Origin: Microvirga alba
GTDB taxonomy: Bacteria; Pseudomonadota; Alphaproteobacteria; Rhizobiales; Beijerinckiaceae
Reading direction: 5' to 3'
DNA: 64,000 nucleotides
Assembly: GCF_015694465.1 (NCBI RefSeq)
Contig: NZ_JADQDO010000001.1
Location: forward strand, 310,001-374,000
Shown: positions 1 through 8,720 of the stretch, piece after piece
How positions within the stretch are numbered: the first letter of the stretch is position 1
Layout of the letters: every line of letters starts with the position of its first letter
The notes under the pieces: model-generated
Seen by the model: only the letters and a program-made list of their open reading frames with translations
The model's database searches: none
Told to the model about the DNA's origin: nothing
Position numbers and translations under genes: made by a program

Positions 1-1446
1 GAAAACGCCGATGCCGGCCGCGCTCTGCGCCAGCGAGAGGCGCTCCTCGCTTATACGTAAAGCTTTTTCCGTTTCCTTCAGGTCGTGAATGTCAACGCTC
101 GTGCCGACCCAGCCCTTGAATTCGCCCAGGGTGTCGTGGAGGGGAGCAGCCTGAATCATATGCCAGCGATATTCGCCGTCGGCCGACCGGTAGCGCGCTT
201 CGGTGGTGTAGGTCGATTCATTGCGGCGAACCTCTTTCGAGTCTTCCATAATTCGCGCAATATCCTCGGGGTGAATCGCGCTCATCCAGCTATGGCCAAG
301 CGCCTCTTGCGCCGGCAGGCCCGAATATCTGACCCAGCGCTCATTGGTGTACGTCAGCTCGAAATCCGGTGTGAGAATCCAGACGAGGGCGGGAAGCGAC
401 TCCGCGATGATGCGGAAGCGAGCCTCGGTTTCGCGAAGCCCTATTTCGGCCCGCGCCTTTTCAACGGCGGTCCAGGTGCGCTCCGCAACATCCTCTACCA
501 GAGACATCTCGTCATTGGTCCAGACACGAGGTTCCGCCGAGTGCAGATAAAGCAGCGCCGTCAGTTTCTGGTTCTTGAGCAGCGGTACGGTAAGCGCCGT
601 TCTGGCATTGAGGGTGCTGTAGGCTTCCTGCACCTTCGGGTCCCTCGTGCGCGGATCGCTCTTGACGTCCTCAACGAAGATCGGCTGGCCCTGCTTCAGT
701 TCAGCAAGCATTGTCGGTAGAAATTCATAAAGCCGATAGGCGCGGCCTTCATTGCTGATCGCGCCCTTCGACCATTCCCGCTCGACCAGGATGACGCCCC
801 GCGTCTCATCGACCTCCCCATAACCTGCGCAATCCACCTTCAGGAAATGTCCCAGGCTCCGGGCGGTCGCCTCCATGATCGCATTGGGATCGTCGAGGCT
901 CCGCAACTGGTCGTTCAAGGTCAGGAGAAACTCCTGCCGGCGCTGGGCAAGGTTCATCTCCTCCCTAGCCTTTTCGCGTTCCGTGACATCCTGCGTCACG
1001 CCAACCAGGCGAACCGGCTTGTCATTCTCGTAGATCGCGGCGCCACGGACCAAAACCCGCCCGATGCGGCCATCGGGTCTGATGACTCGATGCTCGACAT
1101 TGAAATCAGTCTTTGTCGCGAGGGCGAAAGCCATGGCTTGGTTGATCCGCTCCACATCGCCAGGGTGCAGTATCTGTTGCAACCGCGCATAAGTCAGCGG
1201 CTCGCCGGGCGGGAGGCCGAGCGTCGCCCTGCAGGTTGCACCGGCAATCATCTCATCGGTAGCGAGATCGCGTTCCCAGGAGCCGAGTTTGCCGACCTCG
1301 AGCGCCATGCGCAACTTGCTGCTGCTGTTACGGAGAGATTGCTCGGCCTCGCTGAGACGCTTTTCCAAATCCGCGACGCGCTGATTGTCGCTCTTTTTGT
1401 CAGCGACTGCGCCGTCCGCGGAGGGTCGCTTGCCCCGATTGGTCAT
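1..1446 (-). CDS. PAS-GAF-PAS sensor protein, 3' end outside window (partial)
   Basis: The frame is open on the minus strand from an ATG at 1446 to the left edge (482 codons) with no stop. The order seen is a short coiled coil (about residues 20-45), a PAS domain (about 45-150, ending in a PAC-like VGVTQDVTER), a GAF domain (about 165-335, with TALTVPLLKNQKLTALLYL), a second PAS (about 345-470, with LPALVWILTPDF and a PAC end GWVGTSVDIHDLKE), and the start of a third PAS (SLAQSAAGIGVF). The missing C-terminus should hold the output module; HWE or HisKA_2-type histidine kinases commonly have this build, but a diguanylate cyclase is possible. No membrane segment is seen, so a cytoplasmic sensor is inferred. 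The plus-strand open frames across this span are antisense shadows. Confidence 0.85.
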   Translation of the reverse strand, partial: MTNRGKRPSADGAVADKKSDNQRVADLEKRLSEAEQSLRNSSSKLRMALEVGKLGSWERDLATDEMIAGATCRATLGLPPGEPLTYARLQQILHPGDVERINQAMAFALATKTDFNVEHRVIRPDGRIGRVLVRGAAIYENDKPVRLVGVTQDVTEREKAREEMNLAQRRQEFLLTLNDQLRSLDDPNAIMEATARSLGHFLKVDCAGYGEVDETRGVILVEREWSKGAISNEGRAYRLYEFLPTMLAELKQGQPIFVEDVKSDPRTRDPKVQEAYSTLNARTALTVPLLKNQKLTALLYLHSAEPRVWTNDEMSLVEDVAERTWTAVEKARAEIGLRETEARFRIIAESLPALVWILTPDFELTYTNERWVRYSGLPAQEALGHSWMSAIHPEDIARIMEDSKEVRRNESTYTTEARYRSADGEYRWHMIQAAPLHDTLGEFKGWVGTSVDIHDLKETEKALRISEERLSLAQSAAGIGVF

Positions 1447-1552
1447 GAACGCATGCTTTCGGATACCTCTACAGCTCCGCGCCGCCTCTCTCTATCGGCC
1501 CGGGCTGACCCCAGGATGGTAATTATAGGACATAGGGCTTAAGCCACCACTC

Positions 1553-3658
1553 TTAAAACCCTTCGATGCTTTTAATGGCAAAAGTATAAGCCAAGGCGAC
1601 CTCTTCGAGCCGGTCGAAACGGCCAGCAGCGCCGCCGTGACCCGCCTCCATGTTGAGTTTGAGCAGAATGGGGCCGCCGCCCGTCATCGTCGCGCGAAGC
1701 CTGGCGACCCACTTCGCGGGCTCCCAGTAAGTCACGCGCGGGTCGGTGAGGCCGCCGAGCGCCAGGATCGCCGGGTAAGCCTGTGCCTTCACATTGTCGT
1801 AGGGCGAGTAGGACAGGATGGTGCGGAAAGCGGCTTCGTCCGCGCCTGGGTTGCCCCATTCCGGCCATTCGGGCGGGGTGAGGGGAAGCTCGCTGTCCAA
1901 CATGGTGTTGAGCACATCGACGAAGGGCACCTCGGCGATGATGCCCGCAAAGAGATCCGGCGCAAGATTGGCCGCCGCGCCCATGAGCATGCCGCCCGCG
2001 CTGCCGCCATGGGCGACGATGCGGCCACGCGAAGTGTAACCGGCCTTGATGAGCGCTTCGCCACTGGCGATGAAGTCGGTAAACGTGTTCGTCTTCTTCT
2101 CGCGCTTGCCGTCGAGATACCAGCGCCAGCCCTTTTCCGTGCCGCCGCGAATATGGGCGATGGCGTAGACGAAGCCCCGGTCGACGAGGGAGAGGATGTT
2201 GGTGCGAAATCCCGCCGACATGGACATGCCATACGACCCATAGCCGTAGAGCAGGAGCGGGGCGGAACCGTCGAGGGCGACTTCGCGCCTGTGGATGATA
2301 GAGATCGGGACTTGCTCGCCATCGGGCGCGGTAGCGAAGAGCCGGTGGGTGACATAGTCGTCCGGGTTGTGGCCGCTCGGGACCTCTTGGCGCTTGCGCA
2401 GGGTCCGCGCGCCGGTGCGCAGGTCGTAATCGATGACCTCGCTCGGGGTCTTAGGAGAGGAATAGCGGTAGCGGATCACATCGGTGTCGAATTCGTAGCC
2501 CGGATCGACACCCAGCGAATACGTATCCTCGTCGAATGCGATCGTTTCCTCGCGGCCCGTCGCGATCTCGCGCAGCACGATCCGCGGCTTCGCATCCTCG
2601 CGCTCCAGCCTCACGAGATAGCGCGCCAGCGCGACCAGGAAGAGGATCATCACACCCGGTCGATAGGGCACGAGATCGCGCCAGTGCGCGCGTCCGGGCG
2701 AGGACACGGGCGCGGTCATGATCTTGAAATCCTCGGCCCCGTCCGCGTTGGTGAGGATGATGAGGCTGTCGCCGTGATGCTCCACGTCGTATTGCAGCTC
2801 GCGCGTGCGAGGTTCGATCAGGCGCGGCGTGCCCGCCGGGTCCGCGCGGTCGATCAGCCAGACTTCGGACGTCTCGTGATCGCTCGCCTCGATCAGGACG
2901 TAGGCATCCGATTGCGTGACGCCGAGCTTCACGAAAAAGCCGGGATCCCGCTCCTCGTAGATGGTCTCGTCTTGTGCGGCGGGCGTGCCAAGGTCGTGGC
3001 GTTTGACGCGCACGGGCCGATGGTTTTCGTCGAGTTCGACGTAATAGAAGCCCGACGAATCACCGAGCCAGACGACGCCGCCGGAGCTATGCGGAACCTC
3101 GTCGGCCAACTCGTCCCCGGTCTGAAGGTCCCTGACGCGAATCGTATAGTATTCGGAGCCCTTGATATCGGCCCCCCAGGCCATCAGGCGATGGTCGGGC
3201 GAATGGTCCGCGCCGCCGAGATCGAAGAAGGCATGGCTTCCAGCCTCCTTGTCGCCGTCGAGCATGATGGTCTCATGGTCACCATCCCGCGGCCGGCGGC
3301 ACACCAGGGGATGCTGTCCGCCTTCACGATAGCGCGTGAAATAGGCGAAGGGGCCGTCAGGCTCCGGAACGGATGAGTCGTCCTCCTTGATGCGGGCGCG
3401 CATTTCCGCGACGAGCCGCTCCTGGAACGCTTCCGTCCCGGCCAGGGCCTCGGCGGCATAAGCGTTTTCCCGTTCCAGGCAGGTGCGGATGGCAGAACCG
3501 AGCGTCGCCGGATCCTTGAGAACATCTTTCCAGTTCTCCGCCTTCAGCCAGGCATAATCGTCCTGAATCTGAACCCCATGGACGTTGAAGGCATGTGGTT
3601 TTGCTGGAATCGACGGCGCCGGCGGCAGCGGATGGGAAGAAAGACGCTCAAGTTTCAT
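1553..3658 (-). CDS. ptrB: S9 family oligopeptidase B
   Basis: Serine oligopeptidase that cleaves short peptides after basic residues. An N-terminal beta-propeller region (DDYAWLKAENW motif near the start, then repeated blades) precedes a C-terminal alpha/beta hydrolase domain. The catalytic Ser lies in HGGSAGGMLMG (about residue 553 from the start used here), the Asp in GGLTDPRVTYW and the His in EAGHGGAAGRF close to the C-terminus, all in family order. The frame can extend to 3721, but family members begin close to MKLERLSS, so I use 3658; neither start has a strong ribosome-binding site. About 700 residues is normal for the family. It stands alone, followed by the PAS sensor gene on the same strand. 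No signal peptide, so cytoplasmic. Confidence 0.93.
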   Translation of the reverse strand: MKLERLSSHPLPPAPSIPAKPHAFNVHGVQIQDDYAWLKAENWKDVLKDPATLGSAIRTCLERENAYAAEALAGTEAFQERLVAEMRARIKEDDSSVPEPDGPFAYFTRYREGGQHPLVCRRPRDGDHETIMLDGDKEAGSHAFFDLGGADHSPDHRLMAWGADIKGSEYYTIRVRDLQTGDELADEVPHSSGGVVWLGDSSGFYYVELDENHRPVRVKRHDLGTPAAQDETIYEERDPGFFVKLGVTQSDAYVLIEASDHETSEVWLIDRADPAGTPRLIEPRTRELQYDVEHHGDSLIILTNADGAEDFKIMTAPVSSPGRAHWRDLVPYRPGVMILFLVALARYLVRLEREDAKPRIVLREIATGREETIAFDEDTYSLGVDPGYEFDTDVIRYRYSSPKTPSEVIDYDLRTGARTLRKRQEVPSGHNPDDYVTHRLFATAPDGEQVPISIIHRREVALDGSAPLLLYGYGSYGMSMSAGFRTNILSLVDRGFVYAIAHIRGGTEKGWRWYLDGKREKKTNTFTDFIASGEALIKAGYTSRGRIVAHGGSAGGMLMGAAANLAPDLFAGIIAEVPFVDVLNTMLDSELPLTPPEWPEWGNPGADEAAFRTILSYSPYDNVKAQAYPAILALGGLTDPRVTYWEPAKWVARLRATMTGGGPILLKLNMEAGHGGAAGRFDRLEEVALAYTFAIKSIEGF

Positions 3659-3951
3659 GAAGGGCAATCCCGATCGGGTCGTCTTGACGGTTGAAAGAAC
3701 GCGTAGGCGGCATTCATACATAACTCAGATTCGCCGGGACAGGTCCGTCAAGTGGCTCAGGCGCCCCGAAAAGCGGGCGTTTGATTCACTTTCTAGCTAC
3801 TTCTTCTGAGCCAAGATCACGCAAATGGCCTGGTCGCGAGGTGACCTATGGTTATGGCGATGCCTGCAATTGTGGCGTTCTATTACAACTGGAAAGTTGA
3901 TACACAGTTTTCGAAAGTTTTCCTTTCGAACATCTTGTCAGCCGAACGGAT

Positions 3952-3982
3952 TTGACATACTTGGACGGGCAGGCACGATATT
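3952..3982 (+). promoter_or_regulatory. Possible mucR promoter
   Basis: A perfect TTGACA lies at 3952-3957, followed at 19-bp spacing by GATATT (3977-3982). The spacing is longer than ideal, so this is a weak call. It would give an untranslated leader of roughly 115 bases containing the palindrome at 4033-4077. The rest of 3722-4104, about 380 bases without a gene, is visibly more AT-rich than its surroundings, and I see no other feature there. Confidence 0.3.
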
Positions 3983-4032
3983 CTGTGCGATTACAGTGCG
4001 GTTCGATGATGATGCAAGCATTGCTTCTGATA

Positions 4033-4077
4033 AGAACGCACAAATAATAGGCTGGAAAGCTTATTTGTGGTTGTTCT
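4033..4077. promoter_or_regulatory. Long interrupted palindrome in the mucR leader, candidate operator
   Basis: AGAAC (4033-4037) and ACAAATAA (4040-4047) are mirrored by TTATTTGT (4061-4068) and GTTCT (4073-4077). Both arm pairs are perfect reverse complements, and the element is AT-rich in a GC-rich genome. It ends 27 bases before the mucR ATG. Ros/MucR proteins are known to bind AT-rich inverted repeats and to repress their own genes, so autoregulation is the obvious reading; a leader RNA hairpin is the alternative. Confidence 0.5.
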
Positions 4078-4104
4078 AAAGGACCGGAAAGGAAGAAAAT
4101 CAAA

Positions 4105-4533
4105 ATGAGCGACAACATCGCTGCTGCAAACTATATTGAGCTGGCTGCTGATATCGTATCGGCTTATGTGAGCAACAACTCGGTTCCGTCGGGCGATCTT
4201 CCGACCCTGATCAGCGACGTCCATTCGGCTCTCCTGCGTGTCGGCGGCGGCACGGTTGAAGTGCCCGTCGAGGCGCCGAAGCCCGCCGTTCCGGTGAAGA
4301 AGTCGGTCACCCCGGACTACATCATCTGCTTGGAAGACGGCAAGAAGTTCAAGTCGCTGAAGCGCCACCTGCGCACGCAGTACAACATGACCCCCGAGCA
4401 GTATCGCGAAAAGTGGGCTCTGCCGGTCGACTATCCGATGGTCGCCCCGAACTACGCCAAGGCTCGCTCCGAGCTGGCGAAGGAAATGGGCCTCGGCCAG
4501 CAGCGCCGTAAGCGCCGCACCTCGCGCGGCTAA
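4105..4533 (+). CDS. mucR: MucR/Ros family zinc-finger-type transcriptional regulator
   Basis: A 142-residue protein matching the whole MucR/Ros family: an N-terminal oligomerisation region ([22 protein letters not shown]), a variable linker, the DNA-binding core [15 protein letters not shown] followed by the basic tail [17 protein letters not shown] and [13 protein letters not shown]. MucR proteins are global repressors and H-NS-like organisers of AT-rich DNA, controlling exopolysaccharide, motility and cell-cycle genes. The start has a good GGAAAGGAAG ribosome-binding site. Oddity: the four zinc-ligand positions of Ros (Cys, Cys, His, His) read Cys, Asp, His, Gln here, so at most two original ligands remain. 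Followed directly by an intrinsic terminator, so monocistronic. Confidence 0.96.
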   Translation: MSDNIAAANYIELAADIVSAYVSNNSVPSGDLPTLISDVHSALLRVGGGTVEVPVEAPKPAVPVKKSVTPDYIICLEDGKKFKSLKRHLRTQYNMTPEQYREKWALPVDYPMVAPNYAKARSELAKEMGLGQQRRKRRTSRG

Positions 4534-4557
4534 GCCGGACGCGACTCTGATGAAATC

Positions 4558-4581
4558 AGCCGCCCTCGGGGCGGCTTTTTT
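4558..4581 (+). terminator. Intrinsic terminator of mucR
   Basis: Perfect 8-bp stem AGCCGCCC / GGGCGGCT with a TCG loop, followed by a run of T, starting 25 bases after the mucR stop codon. Confidence 0.9.
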
Positions 4582-4730
4582 CATGGGCTTTCGATGCCGC
4601 CGATGGCGGGTGAAATGGGCGCCGTGACGGCTTCGCTACCCACCGCGCGCCGCGTTTCTCAGCATGTCGGGTTCCTGAGCGGAATGCGCCGTTCCTGTTA
4701 TCCTCACAATTAACAAGCGCGCCTTATTGC

Positions 4731-4785
4731 CTTGACAGATAGGAATGATCGCCCACTATCGGGGGTAGAAAGGACTCGTCCTTTC
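4731..4785 (+). promoter_or_regulatory. Promoter and overlapping palindrome upstream of the DUF6456 gene
   Basis: CTTGACAG (from 4731) is a typical alphaproteobacterial -35 element, with CTATCG (4756-4761) at suitable spacing as a -10. The expected transcription start falls on a perfect inverted repeat, GAAAGGAC (4768-4775) and GTCCTTTC (4778-4785), separated by only two bases. A repressor operator is the simplest reading; a 4-base-loop hairpin in the leader followed by a T-rich stretch is the alternative. Confidence 0.45.
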
Positions 4786-4809
4786 GTTCTTTTATTTTAG
4801 GAACAAAAC

Positions 4810-5778
4810 ATGAACAAAAACGAAAATTATTGGTCTGCTACAACGGTTTCAAAGCGAAAGGCGAGGGCAGGTGCGCAGAGTGTAAAGGTCGGGAAACCCG
4901 AGGAAAAAGGGGGGCGCTCCCCGGAGCCGTCCAATCTGCGGCGGAACGATGCTCTGACCAAGGAAGCCAAACGTCTCCTGGCGGCGTTGGGGTTTCCGGA
5001 AGCACGGGCGCTGATCGACCCGACTGACGACAATGACGTGATTCTCCACAGGAAGCGCGCAGGCGTTTCGGTCGGGGCAGGCCGGTTTTCCCGCGCGGCG
5101 GCCGAGTCGCTCGATCGCAACGATCTGGCCCAGTGGCAAAAGGCTGAGACGGGCCATGCGACCCTTTGCCTGACCGAGGCCGGGCGCGCACATCTCCGCC
5201 GGGCCGAAGCGCCAGAGCCGGAGGCATCCTTCTTCCACCAACATCGCGAGACCGTGGTCGCCAGGGTTGAAACCGATTCTGGAACAAAACGTGTACGAAT
5301 TGATGCGGAAGAAAGCCCTCTTGACTGGCTGCGCCGCCGCAAGGGCCGCGACGGTGAGCCGATGATCGACGCGGCCTCCTATCAGGCGGGCGAGCGGTTG
5401 CGGACGGATATCATGCTGGCGGGCCTGCTTCCCGGCGTGACTGCGCGGTGGGATGCGATGCCGAAGAGCGGCGGGCCGGTTTCTCCGGCCGACGCCACCG
5501 ATCGCATGGTTGCCGCCCGCCAGCGTCTCCGCAGTGCCTTCGACGCGGTGGGCGCCGATTTCAGCGATCTGCTGGTGGACCTGTGCGGCTTCCTGAAAGG
5601 ACTGGAGCTGATCGAGCGGGAGCGGCATTGGCCGGCGCGCTCGGCGAAGATCGTTGTCCGGCTCGCTCTGGCGCGGCTGGCGGAGCATTACGGCATCGAG
5701 ACTGCCGCGCGCGGACCGTCCGCGTCGCGCGGCATCAGGACCTGGCAGGCGGTGGTGATCGAGGGTGGGCGCCCCTGA
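4810..5778 (+). CDS. DUF6456 domain-containing protein
   Basis: 322 residues, no signal peptide or membrane segment. The C-terminal 150 residues carry the DUF6456 signature: SPLDWLRRRKGRDGEPMID, ERLRTDIMLAGLLPGVTARW, then DFSDLLVDLCGFLKGLELIERE and WPARSAKIVVRLALARLAEHYG. The N-terminal part contains basic and helical stretches that could bind nucleic acid, so a DNA-binding or replication-linked role is plausible but unproven. In Rhizobiales this family is usually found next to mucR, as here. The start follows TAGGAAC and is the only good one. Its stop codon abuts, with no spacing, the end of the convergent sufE gene, so the two genes must terminate within each other. Confidence 0.85.
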   Translation: MNKNENYWSATTVSKRKARAGAQSVKVGKPEEKGGRSPEPSNLRRNDALTKEAKRLLAALGFPEARALIDPTDDNDVILHRKRAGVSVGAGRFSRAAAESLDRNDLAQWQKAETGHATLCLTEAGRAHLRRAEAPEPEASFFHQHRETVVARVETDSGTKRVRIDAEESPLDWLRRRKGRDGEPMIDAASYQAGERLRTDIMLAGLLPGVTARWDAMPKSGGPVSPADATDRMVAARQRLRSAFDAVGADFSDLLVDLCGFLKGLELIERERHWPARSAKIVVRLALARLAEHYGIETAARGPSASRGIRTWQAVVIEGGRP

Positions 5779-6207
5779 TCAGGAGGCGGCCAGGGCCGCA
5801 TGCGCGTCGTGACGGATGCGCTCGACCATGGATCTGACGCCGTTCGACCGCTGCGGCGTCAGATGCTCCACGAGGCCCAGGCCCTTGAAAAGCGCGAGGG
5901 CGTCTGTGGACAAAGCCTCCGAAGCGGTCTTGCCGTTGTAGAGGGCGATCAGGAGGGCGGTCAGGCCGCGCACGATATGGGCATCGCTGTCGCCCACCAA
6001 ATGCAGCCTCGGCTCGCCTTTGGAATCATCGAGCGTCGTCACCAGCCAGACCTGGCTGGCGCAGCCCCGGACCTTGTTGGCGTCCCTGTGCTCTTCTTCC
6101 GGAAGCGGCTCCATCTGACGGCCGAGCTCGATGAGGTAGCGATAGCGCTCCTCCCAGTCATCCAGCAGTTCGAAGTTGGAGACGATTTCGTCGATGGTCG
6201 GCAGCAT
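5779..6207 (-). CDS. sufE: SufE family sulfur-transfer protein
   Basis: 142 residues covering the complete SufE fold: IVSNFELLDDWEERYRYLIELG at the N-terminus, NKVRGCASQVWL containing the sulfur-accepting cysteine, then the C-terminal helix pair ending NGVRSMVERI. SufE takes persulfide sulfur from the desulfurase SufS and passes it to the Suf scaffold during iron-sulfur cluster assembly. No suf operon is nearby, which is common for stand-alone SufE genes in this order. The gene converges on the DUF6456 gene with zero intergenic bases. Confidence 0.95.
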   Translation of the reverse strand: MLPTIDEIVSNFELLDDWEERYRYLIELGRQMEPLPEEEHRDANKVRGCASQVWLVTTLDDSKGEPRLHLVGDSDAHIVRGLTALLIALYNGKTASEALSTDALALFKGLGLVEHLTPQRSNGVRSMVERIRHDAHAALAAS

Positions 6208-6275
6208 GGCATTCCCGCGTTATCCGCGGGTCATATAGTCATTCAGCGGCGTCTTGGCGATGGTCATGGGAATCG

Positions 6276-6608
6276 TCAGCTCCGCGGCTTGTTGGCATCG
6301 CCGCGCCAGCTCGGCTGGCGATCGGCCGCCTGTAGCGTGTCCGTCGGCTTGGATTCCAAAGCGTTCACGCCCGAGGCGGTGAGAATCTTGCCGATCACCG
6401 CCTGTTTCGCGCCCTCGGGGAGGGCCTGCCACATGCTCTCCAGCCGAGCCGAGGTCTCCGGAGTAGGCGTGGCGGCTTTGGCTTCCTGGGCACTCTTCGT
6501 CCAGCCGAGGAGGGCATCGAGGGAGGCGGCCCCGTCACCGCCCTGACGGACGGGTGAGAAATAGAAGATCGTGCCGACGATGAGAACGAAACGTATGATG
6601 GAGAACAT
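6276..6608 (-). CDS. DUF5330 domain-containing membrane-anchored protein
   Basis: 110 residues. An N-terminal hydrophobic segment (FSIIRFVLIVGTIFYFSP) acts as signal or anchor; the rest is small and mostly helical with an Ala/Pro-rich stretch, and should lie in the periplasm. The length and the opening match the DUF5330 family, which is restricted to Rhizobiales and of unknown function, often next to sufE and a PAS kinase as in this window. It lies 68 bases upstream of sufE on the same strand, so co-transcription is likely. Confidence 0.8.
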   Translation of the reverse strand: MFSIIRFVLIVGTIFYFSPVRQGGDGAASLDALLGWTKSAQEAKAATPTPETSARLESMWQALPEGAKQAVIGKILTASGVNALESKPTDTLQAADRQPSWRGDANKPRS

Positions 6609-6863
6609 CGGCCGCTGTCCTGTTGCCCCAAAAGGGAATGGTGACGTGATGCATCATAACGTCCCGACGGCGCGGCGCGTAGGATGCTGAGCGGCAACCT
6701 GCAAACAGGATGAACAAATGGTTGAGACGGCAACTGCGCACATTGCTCCCGCTAAGGCCCTGAAAAGGATAGGATAAAAGGGATGCCCCGAAGGGCGGCG
6801 GCGGGGTTCCCGGAGCCTGCTTGCCGTTGTTGCGTAAGCTGGCGCGGTTCGCCGCTGGCGGCC

Positions 6864-6878
6864 TTAGGGTTCGCTTAA
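6864..6878. promoter_or_regulatory. CtrA-like box (TTAG-N7-TTAA)
   Basis: TTAG (6864-6867), seven bases, then TTAA (6875-6878) matches the CtrA consensus of two TTAA half-sites spaced by seven at all but one position. It lies about 40 bases before the start of the PAS histidine kinase gene, a position suited to control of that gene. The second half-site is also the centre of a 10-bp palindrome, CGCTTAAGCG (6872-6881). The rest of the 307-base gap 6609-6915 shows no other feature. Confidence 0.4.
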
Positions 6879-6915
6879 GCGACCTCTGTCACGGTCCTCG
6901 CAGAACAGACGAGGA

Positions 6916-8715
6916 GTGACGGGTCACCGTCGCGAAGGCAGCTTGCGGACAGATCTCACAGGGCACTGGATCGATGAATGGCTTGCCGGGCTCGTTCATC
7001 GCTCGAGCTTGAACGAACCCGCTGAGCGGGCTCGACAGGAGCGCTTCGTCATCAGTCGCACGGTGACTTCGCTTGTCTCGCTCGTCGCGTTGCCCCTGTC
7101 CCTCCTCGGACAGGCGGCGTCCGAATTGTTCGTGTATTGGGGCGTCCTTACGCTCACCCCGCTCGTCGCCGTCTTCATTCTGTCCCGATGGGGGAGGATC
7201 GAGGCCGCACAGGCTCTGGTCTCGCTCGCGCTGACCCTGTCTGTCGCGCAGGCGATGGCCTCGAACGGCGGCTCCCTGGTCATGACGGGCTGCGCGGTCT
7301 TGGTTGTGCCTCTGGAGGCCACGATCTCGGGCTCAAGGCGTGGTTTTATCGGCGCGTGCGTGCTGGCGCTCGTGGGTCTTCCCATCGCGGTTCTTCTTCA
7401 TGGGACCAGGCTCGCCGAACAGAGCCTGCCGCTGCCGGCGATCTTCGCCATCACTGGTGCCATCGCGCTCGGACACGCCATGTCGCGCGTCGTCATGGAC
7501 CGCAAGCTCGACGCCGTTCTCGATGCCTCGCAAGCCGGTGCGGCGCGGGAGGGCGAGACTCTGCTCGCCATCGACGATCTGGTGACCTGGCATGATGCCA
7601 ATGGCGTGGTTCTGCGCTCGAACGGGGCCTCCACGCGCCTTCTGGGTGCGCCGCCCGCAGCGGTTTACGGCAACGGCCTTTTCACGCGCATCCATGTGGC
7701 TGATCGCCCGCTTTTCCTGAAGGCCGTCAGCGATGTGGCGAATGGCGCAAATTCCGCCGTCATTCGGTTCCGCGTCCAGGCCGGAGACGTGACCGACGCG
7801 TCGTCCCTCATCTGGGTCGAGACACGCGTGCACCGTCTGACTTTGCGCGGCGACGATGCTTGCGCGGCGGTCGCGGTGACGCGCGACATCACCGAGCACA
7901 GACTACGCGCCGACGAATTGGACGCTATGCGTCGCGATGCGGTGAGCGCGAATGAGGGCCGTGCGCAACTCCTGGCGACGGTGAGCCACGAATTGCGCAC
8001 GCCGCTGAACGCCATCATCGGCTATTCGGAAATCCTGATGGGTAGGGGCGGCCCGAGCCTGCTCGACCAGCGCGAAGGTTATGCCGAGATCATCCATCAT
8101 TCCGGCCAGCACATGCTCGGCGTCGTCGACACGCTGCTGGATCTCTCGGCCATCGAGGCCGGTCGCTACGATCTTGCCTTCGAGGAGATCGATGTCGCTG
8201 ATCTCATTCGGGAGTGCTGCGGTCTCGTGGCGCTGGCGGCACAGAGGGGTGGGATTGTTCTGACGCAGCAGATCGCTCCCGGTCTTCCCGAACTGGTGGC
8301 CGACCGTCGCGCTTGCCGGCAGATCCTGTTGAACCTCCTCTCCAACGCGGTGAAGTTCACGCCGCAGGGCGGGCAGGTGACGGTGGAAGCGCGCTGCGAT
8401 GGCGACAACGTCGCTCTTGCGGTTCGCGATACCGGTATCGGCGTGCCGGAAGCCGATCTGCCGCGCCTCGGCATGCCCTTTTATCAAGGCACTGCAAGGA
8501 GCCGCGCGGAGAAGGGCAATGGACTCGGCCTCTCGGTGGTGCGCGGCCTCGTGGCCCTGCACCAGGGCCATCTTCGCATCGCGAGCGCTCCCGGCAACGG
8601 CACTTGCGTAAAGATCAACTTGCCGGCGGATGCCCGCCACGCGGCCGCCGTGAAGGGGCTTGTCCCCGCAGCGGCTCGAACCAATCATGATGTCATTGTT
8701 CTCAAGACGGGATAG
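6916..8715 (+). CDS. Membrane PAS-domain sensor histidine kinase
   Basis: 599 residues. About five hydrophobic segments (residues 45-190) form an N-terminal membrane sensor. A PAS domain follows (about 215-335, ending AVAVTRDITEHRLR), then HisKA with the H-box LATVSHELRTPLNAIIGYSEIL, and a HATPase domain with the N-box LLNLLSNAVKFTPQG, G1 DTGIGVPEADL and G2 GNGLGLSVVRG. It resembles the membrane PAS kinases of the DivJ/PdhS/CckA type that act in the alphaproteobacterial cell cycle, but I cannot assign an orthologue. No response regulator is adjacent. The start is uncertain: the GTG at 6916 has its GAGGA too close, and TTG codons slightly downstream are possible. A CtrA-like box lies upstream. 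Confidence 0.88.
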   Translation: MTGHRREGSLRTDLTGHWIDEWLAGLVHRSSLNEPAERARQERFVISRTVTSLVSLVALPLSLLGQAASELFVYWGVLTLTPLVAVFILSRWGRIEAAQALVSLALTLSVAQAMASNGGSLVMTGCAVLVVPLEATISGSRRGFIGACVLALVGLPIAVLLHGTRLAEQSLPLPAIFAITGAIALGHAMSRVVMDRKLDAVLDASQAGAAREGETLLAIDDLVTWHDANGVVLRSNGASTRLLGAPPAAVYGNGLFTRIHVADRPLFLKAVSDVANGANSAVIRFRVQAGDVTDASSLIWVETRVHRLTLRGDDACAAVAVTRDITEHRLRADELDAMRRDAVSANEGRAQLLATVSHELRTPLNAIIGYSEILMGRGGPSLLDQREGYAEIIHHSGQHMLGVVDTLLDLSAIEAGRYDLAFEEIDVADLIRECCGLVALAAQRGGIVLTQQIAPGLPELVADRRACRQILLNLLSNAVKFTPQGGQVTVEARCDGDNVALAVRDTGIGVPEADLPRLGMPFYQGTARSRAEKGNGLGLSVVRGLVALHQGHLRIASAPGNGTCVKINLPADARHAAAVKGLVPAAARTNHDVIVLKTG

Positions 8716-8720
8716 AAGAC

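Noticed and set aside
85..1542. Plus-strand open frames opposite the left-edge PAS/GAF gene
   Set aside because: The minus strand gives a continuous PAS-GAF-PAS protein with family motifs; the plus frames have none.
1637..3376. 579-residue plus-strand open frame
   Set aside because: It is antisense to oligopeptidase B, whose catalytic motifs are intact; the length reflects GC-rich codon bias.
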